From CALINF01 sp039990395 (GTDB taxonomy: Bacteria > Pseudomonadota > Gammaproteobacteria > Pseudomonadales > Halieaceae), in contig JBDXFZ010000126.1 in assembly GCA_039990395.1 (NCBI GenBank), positions 124,001 to 188,000 of the forward strand: a DNA stretch of 64,000 nucleotides. Direction: 5' to 3'. The notes under the pieces were generated by a model. It was given only the letters and a program-made list of their open reading frames with translations, was not told where the DNA came from and did no database searches. Position numbers and translations under genes: made by a program. Below, in pieces: positions 42,280 to 51,872 of this stretch (positions are counted from its first letter, which is position 1; each line of letters opens with the position of its first letter).

Positions 42280-43239
42280 TTACTTCTGCGCTAAAGACGC
42301 TTTCGCCGTATCTATCGCCTGCATATGCTGGATCATCCGCGCTAACAATAACGGCAGTACGTCGTCGGGAATGTTGTGGCCCATTCCCTCAAAAACGACG
42401 AGATCAGACCCTTCGATCAACTCAGCCGTATATTCGCCATGTGGTGGCGGAATCAAATCGTCATCTGCGCCGTGCAGTACCAACGTCGGTGCGCTGATGG
42501 TTGCCACCTCTGCTGATCGATCACCGGTTTTAAAAATGGCCATCATCTGTCGAGGCATGGCCTCTGGATAAAAACCACGCTTTACGAATGCGGCTTGTCG
42601 CTGGGCATCGTCCTCATCGCCTGATGCCAAACCTACAAGTCGTTCGGTGGCTTCGTCGCTGGGTGGTGGTAAATGAGGCGCGCCGGTCGTAGACATAATC
42701 GATATAAGGCTCCGGGCTCGATCTGGGTATTGCGCTGCCGCCACCTGTGCAATCATGCCGCCCATCGACGCACCAATGAGGTGTGCGTCTCGAATATTCA
42801 ATCGGTCCATCAACGCTATCGTGTCTGCGCCCATATCATTGAGCGTGTAAGGCGCATCTACCTCGAACCCGAACTCTCTTTTTAGCAGCTGCCACCACAT
42901 TGTGGGTTCACCCCATTCATCGAAGCGAGTGCTGCCACCCACATCACGATTGTCCAGCAACACCACACGAAATCCAGCCTCCTCCAGCCCCTTCACCATC
43001 CTGTCGCCCCAAACGACATGTGATGCGCCTAGCCCCATTATCATCACAACCGGCGGACGATCATCCGCGCCCAAGGTGCGGTAGGCAATCTCAATGCCGT
43101 TAGCGGGAACAACCAACAAAGGCTGGGCATCAAGATACGCGCGAGAACGCTCATCCTGGGCAGACGCGCTGGCGGCCAGCATAAGAAAAAATAGCGTGCC
43201 TAGTAATGCTGTTTTGGAGCGAGGGAGAAGCTTGATCAT
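42280..43239 (-). CDS. Secreted alpha/beta hydrolase
   Basis: 319 aa from ATG 43239, which opens a signal peptide (KTALLGTLFFLMLAASASAQ); the longer ORF start is rejected. Pattern: VVMIMGLGASHVVWGDRMV, LLDNRDVGGSTRF, nucleophile elbow LIGASMGGMIAQVAA, acid in VLHGADDDLIPP, His in GMGHNIPDDVLP. This resembles esterases that often occur next to lipid catabolic genes. It is likely periplasmic. Confidence 0.87.
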   Translation of the reverse strand: MIKLLPRSKTALLGTLFFLMLAASASAQDERSRAYLDAQPLLVVPANGIEIAYRTLGADDRPPVVMIMGLGASHVVWGDRMVKGLEEAGFRVVLLDNRDVGGSTRFDEWGEPTMWWQLLKREFGFEVDAPYTLNDMGADTIALMDRLNIRDAHLIGASMGGMIAQVAAAQYPDRARSLISIMSTTGAPHLPPPSDEATERLVGLASGDEDDAQRQAAFVKRGFYPEAMPRQMMAIFKTGDRSAEVATISAPTLVLHGADDDLIPPPHGEYTAELIEGSDLVVFEGMGHNIPDDVLPLLLARMIQHMQAIDTAKASLAQK

Positions 43240-43570
43240 ACGTTGGAAATCCAGCGGCTGGGTTATGAGGCTCGTGATTATAAGCGCTAGCGCAGCTGTG
43301 CGCGAACACACCGGCTCATAAGGAAATGGGAACATAGCCCTTTACGCGCGCATCATCCCTTCTGCGTGAACCTGCTTCTCGGTGGCTGCCCAATCTTATT
43401 GATCAACGTTTCTTCAATCTGCTTAAAGGAGCATCCCCTTTTGTGTGAGAGCGCATCTGAACAGCTGCCCTAGCGATGTCGCATAACGACTGGGAAATTT
43501 ACGGCTGTAGAGAACCGCTGCGGATAAATCGCGTACAAATAGGACAACTACTATTTAGGTTGCCCAAAAA

Positions 43571-44392
43571 ATGCCGGAAGGCCCTGAAATTAGACGCGCG
43601 GCAGATAAGCTTGCTGACGTACTGGTCGGGAGGGAGATCATTCATGCCCGCTTTGGTCTAGCCAAACTCCGCCGGAATGCTAAAAAACTGGTGGGTCACA
43701 CAGTGGTCGATATTGAAACACGCGGTAAAGCCCTCCTAACACACTTCGACAACAGCCAAACCATTTACTCGCACAACCAGCTGTACGGGGTATGGCGGGT
43801 AGTAAAAGGTCATAAACTTCCCGACACCACGCGCTCCCTGCGAATCGTACTGCAAACAGAGCACCACAGCGCTATTCTCTATAGCGCATCAGATATCAGC
43901 GTATGGCCCACACAAGAGTTGGCGCAGCACCCCTTCCTGGCCAAGATCGGCCCAGACATCATGAACACAGATCTCACATGGCACCAGATTGCAGGTCGAC
44001 TTGGAGATGCTCGTTTCGCTCGTCGCGAGCTTGCTACACTCTACCTCGATCAGGCATTCCTAGCAGGCAATGGCAACTACTTGCGCAGCGAGGTTCTGCA
44101 CGATGCACGCATCAATCCACGCCGCAAACCGGAGACTCTCAGCCGAGGCGAACTAGGCCGACTGGCGCGCAGCACTTTAGCATTGAGCCGCCGCAGCTAC
44201 GACACCGGGGGCATCACACTGCGGCCCAGACTCGCTGGAAAACTCAAACAGGCCGGCGCGGGTTGGGAGTGGCGACGATTCTATGTCTTTGGTCGCAGTG
44301 GCAATCCGTGCTATCACTGTGGCACCGGCATTGTTCGCACTACAGCCAACAGCCGGCGGCTTTACCACTGTCCTGAATGCCAGCCTGCGTAG
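43571..44392 (+). CDS. nei: Endonuclease VIII (Fpg/Nei family DNA glycosylase)
   Basis: 273 aa. Removes oxidised pyrimidines and nicks the abasic site. It starts MPEGPEIRRAADKLA, where Pro1 and Glu2 after Met removal are catalytic and the PEGPEI form is Nei rather than Fpg (PELPEV). RGKALLTHF holds the conserved Lys region. The H2TH region (LYLDQAFLAGNGNYLRSEVLHDARI) and the zinc finger CYHCGT...YHCPEC are complete at the end. A solitary gene. Confidence 0.95.
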   Translation: MPEGPEIRRAADKLADVLVGREIIHARFGLAKLRRNAKKLVGHTVVDIETRGKALLTHFDNSQTIYSHNQLYGVWRVVKGHKLPDTTRSLRIVLQTEHHSAILYSASDISVWPTQELAQHPFLAKIGPDIMNTDLTWHQIAGRLGDARFARRELATLYLDQAFLAGNGNYLRSEVLHDARINPRRKPETLSRGELGRLARSTLALSRRSYDTGGITLRPRLAGKLKQAGAGWEWRRFYVFGRSGNPCYHCGTGIVRTTANSRRLYHCPECQPA

Positions 44393-44698
44393 TTGCATAC
44401 TTTTCGACAGAGTTGCTTATGGCAACGTGTAACAACACGTGTAATTCGGGCGTACTGATCTCGCGAGAGCCCGCATACTGGTCGATCTTTACGCCATGAC
44501 CATCTCGGCGAGATGTTCCACACTGGCACGTATGCACTTCACTACAGCGGGTAAATTTCATGGACTTCACTAGCGGCACCGATACAACCGATTAGCTCAC
44601 CGGCAGTTCGCTCTCTGCAGCTTGTCTTACTCGTTTGAGTGAGAAATCTTTCGAGGAGAAAATATAGTGCATTCCCATGCCGGAAATGCACCTACAAA
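44393..44698. other. Intergenic region with one palindrome
   Basis: Contains ACGTGT-AACA-ACACGT at 44425-44440, an exact inverted repeat, but no T-tract and no gene. The rest shows nothing recognisable. Confidence 0.45.
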
Positions 44699-45124
44699 CT
44701 AGCCTGTCTTATCTGGAAAATATGCTCTTTGTACAATGGCTATAACAATTGCTGTAGTCCAGCCAAACATAATGATGCCGGTTGCCGCCTGAAAAGACGC
44801 CAATAGCCGCCAACGTTCTTCCAACACTATCTCGCCGTACCCCAACGTTGTAAACGTCACCATAGAGAAATAGGTCGCCGTTTCGATACCCTCAATAGCA
44901 CCGAGGGCAACATAGGCTCCCGCCCAAAGCAGCACCTCCAAAAGAGCAACCACAAACATCACCTGAATCACATAGGCTACCCAAAACAATTGGGGAAACC
45001 GTAGTCTCTCTTTGCGCTCTAGCGCATGAGCCTTCACGCCATGGGACGCCAATACCATCCCACCCGCGTGCATAGCTGTAGTGAGTATCATGAGTCCGAT
45101 TGCTATGACTATATTGAGCAGCAT
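44699..45124 (-). CDS. Small K+-channel-type pore protein
   Basis: 141 aa. Helices at about 3-25, 45-74 and 110-131, with the K+ selectivity filter TTLGYGE at 92-98 preceded by a pore helix (ETATYFSMVTF). No cytoplasmic RCK or cyclic-nucleotide domain follows, so the pore has no visible regulator of its own. Next to a cation/proton antiporter on the same strand. Confidence 0.85.
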   Translation of the reverse strand: MLLNIVIAIGLMILTTAMHAGGMVLASHGVKAHALERKERLRFPQLFWVAYVIQVMFVVALLEVLLWAGAYVALGAIEGIETATYFSMVTFTTLGYGEIVLEERWRLLASFQAATGIIMFGWTTAIVIAIVQRAYFPDKTG

Positions 45125-45271
45125 GTAGAGATCCCTCCAAGGGTAATGTTTCTATGGGCAATAAGCGCCCGAATCGGGCCCAGTTTTCTCGCGAATCTGC
45201 AGTGAGGCAGAGACAAAGCCGAATATTTCAGTGGCCACATTCCAAACACTCATCACTGATTCCAACGTGTC

Positions 45272-46504
45272 CTAGGCTTGCTTGTCTGCGGTTGCGCTCT
45301 GACCTGATCGTTTCAACCGAGCAGCAAGCACCGCAACTAGTGGATTAGCACTAACGCCGTGGCAAACAACGCTTAAGAACACAGTACACAACACCGTCAT
45401 GCCAATGATATCACCACCAGGCAAGTCGGCATTCAACACGATAACGCCAAACACAATGCTTGCCAGCCCGCGCGGGCCAAACCAGGCAGCGAACAGCTTT
45501 TCATCGACACGCAGGTGGGTACTGTATAGCGACAGAAATACGGGCAGCATACGGACCACTGTAAGGCTCAGTAGCGAGTACACCACCACCTGCCATGTCA
45601 GCGCGTCAAACGATGTTCCAACAACGATCGCGCCGAACGCTACCCATGTGAGCAGCGACGTCGTGTCGCCAGTACCTTCTGCAGCTAAAAGTAGCTTTTT
45701 TTTATGCTCCTGCACTATCCAGCCGAACAACATACCGCCAGCGAATGCAGCAATAAAGCCGCTTCCTCCGAGTAATTGAGCAGTCGCAAAGCAGACGGTC
45801 GCCAGCGCCACTACCGGCAGCTGTCGCCAACTCTTGGTCATATAACCCCGAGCTCCTAAAGTCTTCACCAGCACACTACCAATAGCGGTTACAGTCAGGC
45901 CTACAGCCAGCCCGATACCTATCTCCTCAACCACCAACTCCAGCGCTAGCATCATCGTGCCATTGTCACCGCTTTGCCCCTGAGCTAACGCAAGAAATAC
46001 GAACAGGATCGGCACACAAATACCATCATTCAACCCGCTTTCCACATTCAGACCCTGGCGCAGGTCATCGGGAACAGACGCATTAGTGACAACCGCCTTG
46101 CCCAGTGCAGCATCTGTTGGTGCCAGCATGGTGGCCAGGATCGCAACTTCAAAGAGGCCCAGACTGTCAAACAAGAATGCGCCGGCGCCAAAGCCAAGCA
46201 ATATTGTTAAAGGCAACCCTACCAACAATAGGCGCCTCGGGAGAACGATACGCTGCCTCAGCACTCCAAGATCAGCACCGGCGGCATCCGTAAACAACAC
46301 CAACGCTAGAGTGATCTCAGCTAGAACCCGCAGGCCTTCAGAGTCCAACGACAACTGCAGCCAATCCAAGCCCAGTGGCCCCACCATAAGTCCAAAAAGT
46401 ACAAAGACCAATGCACCATTTATGGGAGTACGCTCAAGCCCACCACTGACAACGCTATAGAAAAATACAAAGCCAGCAAGAATAGCCATGTTTTCATACA
46501 TCAT
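45272..46504 (-). CDS. Cation/proton antiporter (CPA1 family)
   Basis: 410 aa, about 12-13 membrane helices, no C-terminal regulatory domain. LALVLFTDAAGADLGVLRQR, MLAPTDAALGKAV (the acidic-polar motif of CPA1 antiporters) and LNDGICVPILF mark the ion site region. Probably Na+ or K+ for H+ exchange. Same strand as the K+-channel-like gene (147 bp upstream of it) and the large mechanosensitive channel. Confidence 0.9.
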   Translation of the reverse strand: MMYENMAILAGFVFFYSVVSGGLERTPINGALVFVLFGLMVGPLGLDWLQLSLDSEGLRVLAEITLALVLFTDAAGADLGVLRQRIVLPRRLLLVGLPLTILLGFGAGAFLFDSLGLFEVAILATMLAPTDAALGKAVVTNASVPDDLRQGLNVESGLNDGICVPILFVFLALAQGQSGDNGTMMLALELVVEEIGIGLAVGLTVTAIGSVLVKTLGARGYMTKSWRQLPVVALATVCFATAQLLGGSGFIAAFAGGMLFGWIVQEHKKKLLLAAEGTGDTTSLLTWVAFGAIVVGTSFDALTWQVVVYSLLSLTVVRMLPVFLSLYSTHLRVDEKLFAAWFGPRGLASIVFGVIVLNADLPGGDIIGMTVLCTVFLSVVCHGVSANPLVAVLAARLKRSGQSATADKQA

Positions 46505-46663
46505 GCGCCTTCTCCCGGGAAATTAATTCTGCGATTCTTTTGAGTGCAAGCCATTTGCAAGCCTACTTATATCTGCTGAAAACGCCCGTGAGGTTTCCAC
46601 TCTACGCAACACGAAGCTCAGTATGTTTGATACCTATCTGGCGCTCTCGTTACATACCTTGCG

Positions 46664-49600
46664 TTAGCTATTACCTTTCTCATCCCGAGCGCTCTGACGA
46701 ACGTCATCGATGTTAACCTGCAGTGGCCCGGTTGTGTTGAGATGCAAATCGCGCTGTGGAAATGCGATCACTATACCCGCCTCACTAAATTTCTGATTGA
46801 TCGCTTTATGCAGCTCGCTAATGGTAGACAATCGATACTGCAGATCCTGAATATAGGCTCGCAATCTAAACGTCAGGGCGTTGTCACCAAACTCTTCGAA
46901 GCTGACAAAGGGAGCAGGGTCCGAAACTACCAGATCATTCTCGTGTGCTGCCTCGTACATCAATGCCTGTACAGCTTCTACATTTGATCCGTATGCAACC
47001 CCCACAACCACCATGACCCGCGATACTTCGTCCGACAATGACCAGTTAAGAACTCTAGCGGTGATCAGTTCCTTATTCGGCACAAGGAGCTCTCTTCGGT
47101 CCCACGTTCGAATCGTGGTAGCGCGAATGCGTATTTTTGTGACTACGCCCTCTGTCTCTCCAACTGTGACTACATCTCCCACGCGAACGGGGCGTTCAAA
47201 CAGAATGATCAGGCCGCTGATAAAGTTTGCCACTATCTCCTGCAAACCAAAGCCTATCCCGACACTAAGTGCCGCCACCAGCCACTGCAACTGAGACCAT
47301 TGCGCACCAATGGTGTTGGCCACGAGCAATACCCCAACAACAACCAGGGCATATTTCGTGAGCACCACAGCCGCGTAACGACTGCCGGCCGATACGTTAA
47401 AGCGACGCTGCAGAATAATTTCCATCAGAGCAGGTAAGCGGGCCATCACCACACCGATCCCCACTATATAGAGTCCTGCCTCCAACAAATCACCTAGTGA
47501 GATTGGAGAACGGATATCCTCACCATTTACCGTCACCGTTTGGTACCAAAGGTGCACGCTATCGAAGATGCGCAGCGCTGGTAGCAGGGGTGACCAGATT
47601 AAGTAGAGAGCAACTAGACCAGCAACAATCGCTACAATATTCACCAGACCGTGAATGTCATCGCTAAGGTTTTCTATATCCAGTTCAGGTTCTTCTACTG
47701 CGAGATCGTCGTTTTCACCCATCACCACGCCCACTGCGACATCACTCCCTAATCTTGTTGTATCGGATTGTTCGGCCGCCTCTTCAGCAACCCTAACTGC
47801 AAACCGTGACGTGGTAAGACGCAAACCACGCAGTGCAAGAGCATGCAATAAAATAAGGACAAGGGTTGCCCACAGCGTAGACACGTACATCAAAGAAAGC
47901 GTTAGAACAGAGTACAAATACCCCATAAGCGGGAGTGTCGATAGTAAGAGTGGTGTGGCGACGAGTGAAAGAGTTCCCAACCAGTAACCGATGAATATTG
48001 CTACCGATTGCTCGCCCAATCGCCAGTGGGAAAAAACACCGCGAGTTGGATGGAGTACGCGAAGAAAGAACAGCACGAGCGCGCCATAACCAGCCACAAA
48101 CGCAAGCCTGGTCATGAGTCCGCCGGTGTCTGCATCATTTATATCCATCGACAGGCGGAGAACTATCAGTGCGGGTATAAAGACCCTTGTCAGGTTCTTA
48201 AGTGCGGGACGCAATATCCTGAGGCTACGCTTGCGCCAGCGAAAGTGCACTGATGCCAGCCCCTTTGGCATGCATACAACGCTCAACAAGCCCAGGATGT
48301 ACAAATTTCCAGAAACGCGCATGAGAGATGCGCCCACAGCACTGTAAACCGGCTCAATCTCAGCGGGTATCGTGTTTAACTGCCAGCCTACAATAGCCAA
48401 CAATAACGGTATTGGCGCTGCCGCGATCAAAGTAAAGAACAGCGCTCGTAACGTGAGCGAGAAACTATCCGTATCAGATCGGTTTACCTTCTGGGAAATC
48501 GCCTCTATAGCTGCAATGGCTGACCGCCGCCGCCAAACGAGTCCAACTACTGTCAACAGGGCCAGCCAAGCAATAGGTGATTGTGCCATCTGCGTCAGAA
48601 ATGCATTAAAGAGGCTCGACCAGATGGCAGGAGAGAGTAACAACTTGATCTCTTTTGGTAGCTCGCGAAAATCTGAGAGACTGGTGGGATGCACACTACC
48701 CAACCACAACAGATTTTCGTCTAGAAACTCCCTGTATGAAGCTATCTCTGCCATGAGCTCTCGCTCAGCGCTATCCAGTTCGCGCAGGCGATTCAAATAC
48801 AGCTCGTCGTCCGCCAATGCTTTATCAAGCAGCTCGATTCGGTGCTCCAACAAGCCGCGCAACTGTGCTTCCAGTTCCGTTGACTCCGGTGTTGATAGCT
48901 GCGACATATAGCGTTGGAGAGTTTGGTCACTCTCACTCGATCGCCGGGACTCTTCTCGATGCCTCAAATTCCGCACTACTACAGAGTCAATCTCGCGCTT
49001 ACGCGCTTTTGACCTATCAGCATAAAGTCGCACATCGGGTAATGAGCTACGGTGCGCAACCAGCACCTCTCCCAACCCTTCACTTCTACCACTGCCTTCT
49101 ACCGCTGCACGTGCGTCGGTAGAATCGGCTTGAATTCTAGCGGTCAGTTTCTCCGCTAGTAGATTGTCTTTATCCAGCTGATCCAACCGCGCCGCCGTAT
49201 CATTGAGGTGCCTTGTGAGGTCGGCATTGCGTTCAGCAAGATCGATCAACAATGGGTCCGACCCCACCGTATCTTTGCGCACCTGCTCCGCGGTTTCATT
49301 TGCCTTTACCGCTTCAAGCTGCCTTTTACGATTAACGAGCGAATTTAGCGCCTCCAATCGAGCATCAATCTGAGCGAGTCTCACATTCTCCTGCTCACTT
49401 TGAGCCTCTAATAGATCACTCCGCACACCCTGGCTGTTGAGCTCTTCGTTCAACGCTTTGATTTCCGCGGCTAGTGCTGCAACTTCCGTTGTTAAGACCC
49501 AGCGCCTTGCCTCAGTCAATGCAGGGTCCTCGGCGGGATCCATAGGCACACGCAGCTGAGCTGCGGCCTCCTCCTGTTGTTGTGACAACTCCAGCAAACG

Positions 49601-50119
49601 TTGACGCACTAACGCAGGCCGGCTGCTTTCATCCAGCAACCGCCTGCTGAAGTTTTCTGCTCGAGCTGTTGATGCAGTGAGCGCTGCTCGTTCATCCTGT
49701 AAATATCTCTCGAGTTCCTTAAGCGGCATGTCTAGGTTGACTTCCAGCATCATCAGCGACTTCAGAGGGTCGACATCTTTCTCCTGCTCAAGCTTTTGCC
49801 GAATAATCCGTGTCTGCTCTGGCGCAGATACGTTCGCATCTCTGAACGATTCAGCTAGTTCGGAATTTCGATTGAGACTCTGGAGATTATTTTGAGCGCT
49901 TCGCAGTAGAGTCAGTAACTTCGTGCTCTCTTCTTCCGCAAGATCGCCATCCTGAACAGCATCTATTCGCGCTTCGAGCAGTTCTGAAGAAACAAGGGAT
50001 GCACGCGAGATCGTATCTGTCGTTTCTTGCGCATTGGCGCTGGCACCGCTAAATGCAACCAAGTTTAGTAGCAACACGAACAGGGTAGTCGCAGAAATTG
50101 ACAAGGGAATCTTAGGCAC
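46664..50119 (-). CDS. Large mechanosensitive channel, MscK/KefA type
   Basis: 1151 aa. GTG start at 50119. Signal peptide (about 10-30), a long periplasmic coiled-coil domain rich in Leu, Glu, Arg and Gln (about 35-480), a multi-helix membrane region (about 505-840), and a C-terminal MscS domain with the pore and cage (GFGLQEIVANFISGLIILFERPVRVGDVV, about 935-963, then RATTIRTWDRRELLVPNKELI). It opens on membrane tension and releases solutes on osmotic downshift. It forms an ion/osmotic group with the antiporter and channel downstream. Confidence 0.93.
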   Translation of the reverse strand: MPKIPLSISATTLFVLLLNLVAFSGASANAQETTDTISRASLVSSELLEARIDAVQDGDLAEEESTKLLTLLRSAQNNLQSLNRNSELAESFRDANVSAPEQTRIIRQKLEQEKDVDPLKSLMMLEVNLDMPLKELERYLQDERAALTASTARAENFSRRLLDESSRPALVRQRLLELSQQQEEAAAQLRVPMDPAEDPALTEARRWVLTTEVAALAAEIKALNEELNSQGVRSDLLEAQSEQENVRLAQIDARLEALNSLVNRKRQLEAVKANETAEQVRKDTVGSDPLLIDLAERNADLTRHLNDTAARLDQLDKDNLLAEKLTARIQADSTDARAAVEGSGRSEGLGEVLVAHRSSLPDVRLYADRSKARKREIDSVVVRNLRHREESRRSSESDQTLQRYMSQLSTPESTELEAQLRGLLEHRIELLDKALADDELYLNRLRELDSAERELMAEIASYREFLDENLLWLGSVHPTSLSDFRELPKEIKLLLSPAIWSSLFNAFLTQMAQSPIAWLALLTVVGLVWRRRSAIAAIEAISQKVNRSDTDSFSLTLRALFFTLIAAAPIPLLLAIVGWQLNTIPAEIEPVYSAVGASLMRVSGNLYILGLLSVVCMPKGLASVHFRWRKRSLRILRPALKNLTRVFIPALIVLRLSMDINDADTGGLMTRLAFVAGYGALVLFFLRVLHPTRGVFSHWRLGEQSVAIFIGYWLGTLSLVATPLLLSTLPLMGYLYSVLTLSLMYVSTLWATLVLILLHALALRGLRLTTSRFAVRVAEEAAEQSDTTRLGSDVAVGVVMGENDDLAVEEPELDIENLSDDIHGLVNIVAIVAGLVALYLIWSPLLPALRIFDSVHLWYQTVTVNGEDIRSPISLGDLLEAGLYIVGIGVVMARLPALMEIILQRRFNVSAGSRYAAVVLTKYALVVVGVLLVANTIGAQWSQLQWLVAALSVGIGFGLQEIVANFISGLIILFERPVRVGDVVTVGETEGVVTKIRIRATTIRTWDRRELLVPNKELITARVLNWSLSDEVSRVMVVVGVAYGSNVEAVQALMYEAAHENDLVVSDPAPFVSFEEFGDNALTFRLRAYIQDLQYRLSTISELHKAINQKFSEAGIVIAFPQRDLHLNTTGPLQVNIDDVRQSARDEKGNS

Positions 50120-50414
50120 GCAAAAATCTCAGTTAGCGGATAAACAAGGTGTCAATGAGTGTAGAAACTGCTCGCGCAGAATCAACACTCTGCAAGTATC
50201 AACGAATAAACCGTAGACCCCGATCATTTTAGCACCAAAACAGGCGTGATTCTGAGTTATCCGATCCCAGAGTCGCGCAAAATTGGCAACGCAGTCACTT
50301 CAAGCAGCATCTCTACATCGACTAAGCTAAGCTGATAGCATAACGAAAAGCTATCTTTAGATAAGGCGACTCTGTCGCAGAATTACACACCACGCCGGTA
50401 AGGGGACATTATTC
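50120..50414. other. Divergent promoter region, no other content seen
   Basis: About 295 bp between the mechanosensitive channel and the patatin lipoprotein gene, both starting here. No gene, RNA or clear operator was recognised. Confidence 0.5.
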
Positions 50415-51755
50415 ATGGGAAGTTACTTGCGCCTGGGGTTGTTGATTAGCCTTATTTCAGGCTGCGCTTCTCACGGCGTGGTAAACAACACCAGCAGCAA
50501 CGGAGTCGACCAAGCCAACTCTTATTCCATAGAGTCGTTTTTCAGGGATTGGCGTCAAAGCGAGAATGCCTTGATGCTCGCATTTTCGGGCGGTGGAACC
50601 AGAGCATCAGCACTTTCCTACGGCGTTATGAAAGAGCTTCGTGATACTCCCATATCGCTTTCAGGGGATAAGGCGAGGCTTCTGGATGATATTCACGTTA
50701 TCAGCTCGGTTTCCGGCGGCAGCTTTACCTCCGCCTATTATGGACTGCACGGTGACCGCATTTTTGACGACTTTGAAAGCGCATTCCTGCGCAAAAATGT
50801 TCAAGGCGATCTTCTTCGAGGCCTACTGAACCCGTTGCGCTGGCTCAGCGGCCGGGGACGCACTGAGATGGCCGTCCAAGAGTACGAAGAAACTGTTTTT
50901 GGCAACGCCACTTACGCTGATATGCGCAGAGATAATGCTCCCCTCATTCTGATAAATTCAACTGACCTGAGTACCGGTGTCCGGTTTTCTTTTGTTCAAG
51001 AGTATTTCAATCTGCTGTGCTCAGACCTCTCAACGTTTCCTGTGGCCAGAGCCGTAACCGCTTCTTCAGCGGTGCCAATAGTATTTGAACCGGTAGTGGT
51101 AAAAAATTATCCTGACTGTGGCTCAGCCGGTCCTCGCTGGGAGAAGAACCTATCCAGCGCGGCATTGAGAGACCCAGACATAGCCCTTTTAGACCAGGGT
51201 CTACGCCAGTATTTCGACCGTCAGACAATCCAGTATTCGCACTTTGTTGATGGGGGTATCACCGACAACTTGGGCCTGCGCGCCATCCACGAGATAGTGG
51301 AAGTCAACGGCGGTATCAACAAGATGTTATTAAACGGTAAGCGCGAACTGGTACCCAAACGCATCGTCATTATCTCGGTTGACGCATCCGTCGACAAAAC
51401 AAGAGATATGGCGTTAACCGACGAATACCCTAAGATCTCGGACACTATTTCCGCAGTGAGCTCAGTGCAACTGAACCGCTATAACGTAGCAACAATTGAG
51501 TTGATACAAAGGAGTCTAAAAAAGTGGGCGCAGGCCCTGTCGACTCCACAAGCACCAGTATCGGCCTACTTCATCCGCCTGAATTTTTCGTCTGTTAAGG
51601 ATCCGCAGCAAAGAGCGTTCTTTAATACTGTTCCAACGAGTTTCGACTTGAGCGACGAACAGGTCGATCGCCTGATCGAAGCAGGTGGTGAGCTACTGAG
51701 AGAAAACCCAGAGTATCGCCGCTTGCTTACCGACCTCAAAAAGGATGATTCATAG
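50415..51755 (+). CDS. Patatin-like phospholipase lipoprotein
   Basis: 446 aa. Lipoprotein signal peptide with lipobox LISGC (Cys at about 17), so it is anchored to a membrane facing the periplasm. Patatin motifs: oxyanion FSGGGTRASALSYGVMK (about 56-72), nucleophile elbow ISSVSGGSFTSAY with Ser, and Asp in HFVDGGITDNLG. It would hydrolyse acyl esters of lipids in the envelope. Different from the DUF3336 patatin at 27331. The porin gene starts about 120 bp downstream. Confidence 0.9.
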   Translation: MGSYLRLGLLISLISGCASHGVVNNTSSNGVDQANSYSIESFFRDWRQSENALMLAFSGGGTRASALSYGVMKELRDTPISLSGDKARLLDDIHVISSVSGGSFTSAYYGLHGDRIFDDFESAFLRKNVQGDLLRGLLNPLRWLSGRGRTEMAVQEYEETVFGNATYADMRRDNAPLILINSTDLSTGVRFSFVQEYFNLLCSDLSTFPVARAVTASSAVPIVFEPVVVKNYPDCGSAGPRWEKNLSSAALRDPDIALLDQGLRQYFDRQTIQYSHFVDGGITDNLGLRAIHEIVEVNGGINKMLLNGKRELVPKRIVIISVDASVDKTRDMALTDEYPKISDTISAVSSVQLNRYNVATIELIQRSLKKWAQALSTPQAPVSAYFIRLNFSSVKDPQQRAFFNTVPTSFDLSDEQVDRLIEAGGELLRENPEYRRLLTDLKKDDS

Positions 51756-51872
51756 ATAAAGGCAAGGTAGACTTCTTCCTATCAAGGATCGAACCACCGC
51801 ACAAATAGAAGGCATTTACATTGGGCCATGTCAGAACAAATATGACCTACGCCAAGCGACTCAGGTGAACAA

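Noticed and set aside
44340..44579. A 79-aa minus-strand gene after nei
   Set aside because: It overlaps the end of nei and has no supporting signal.
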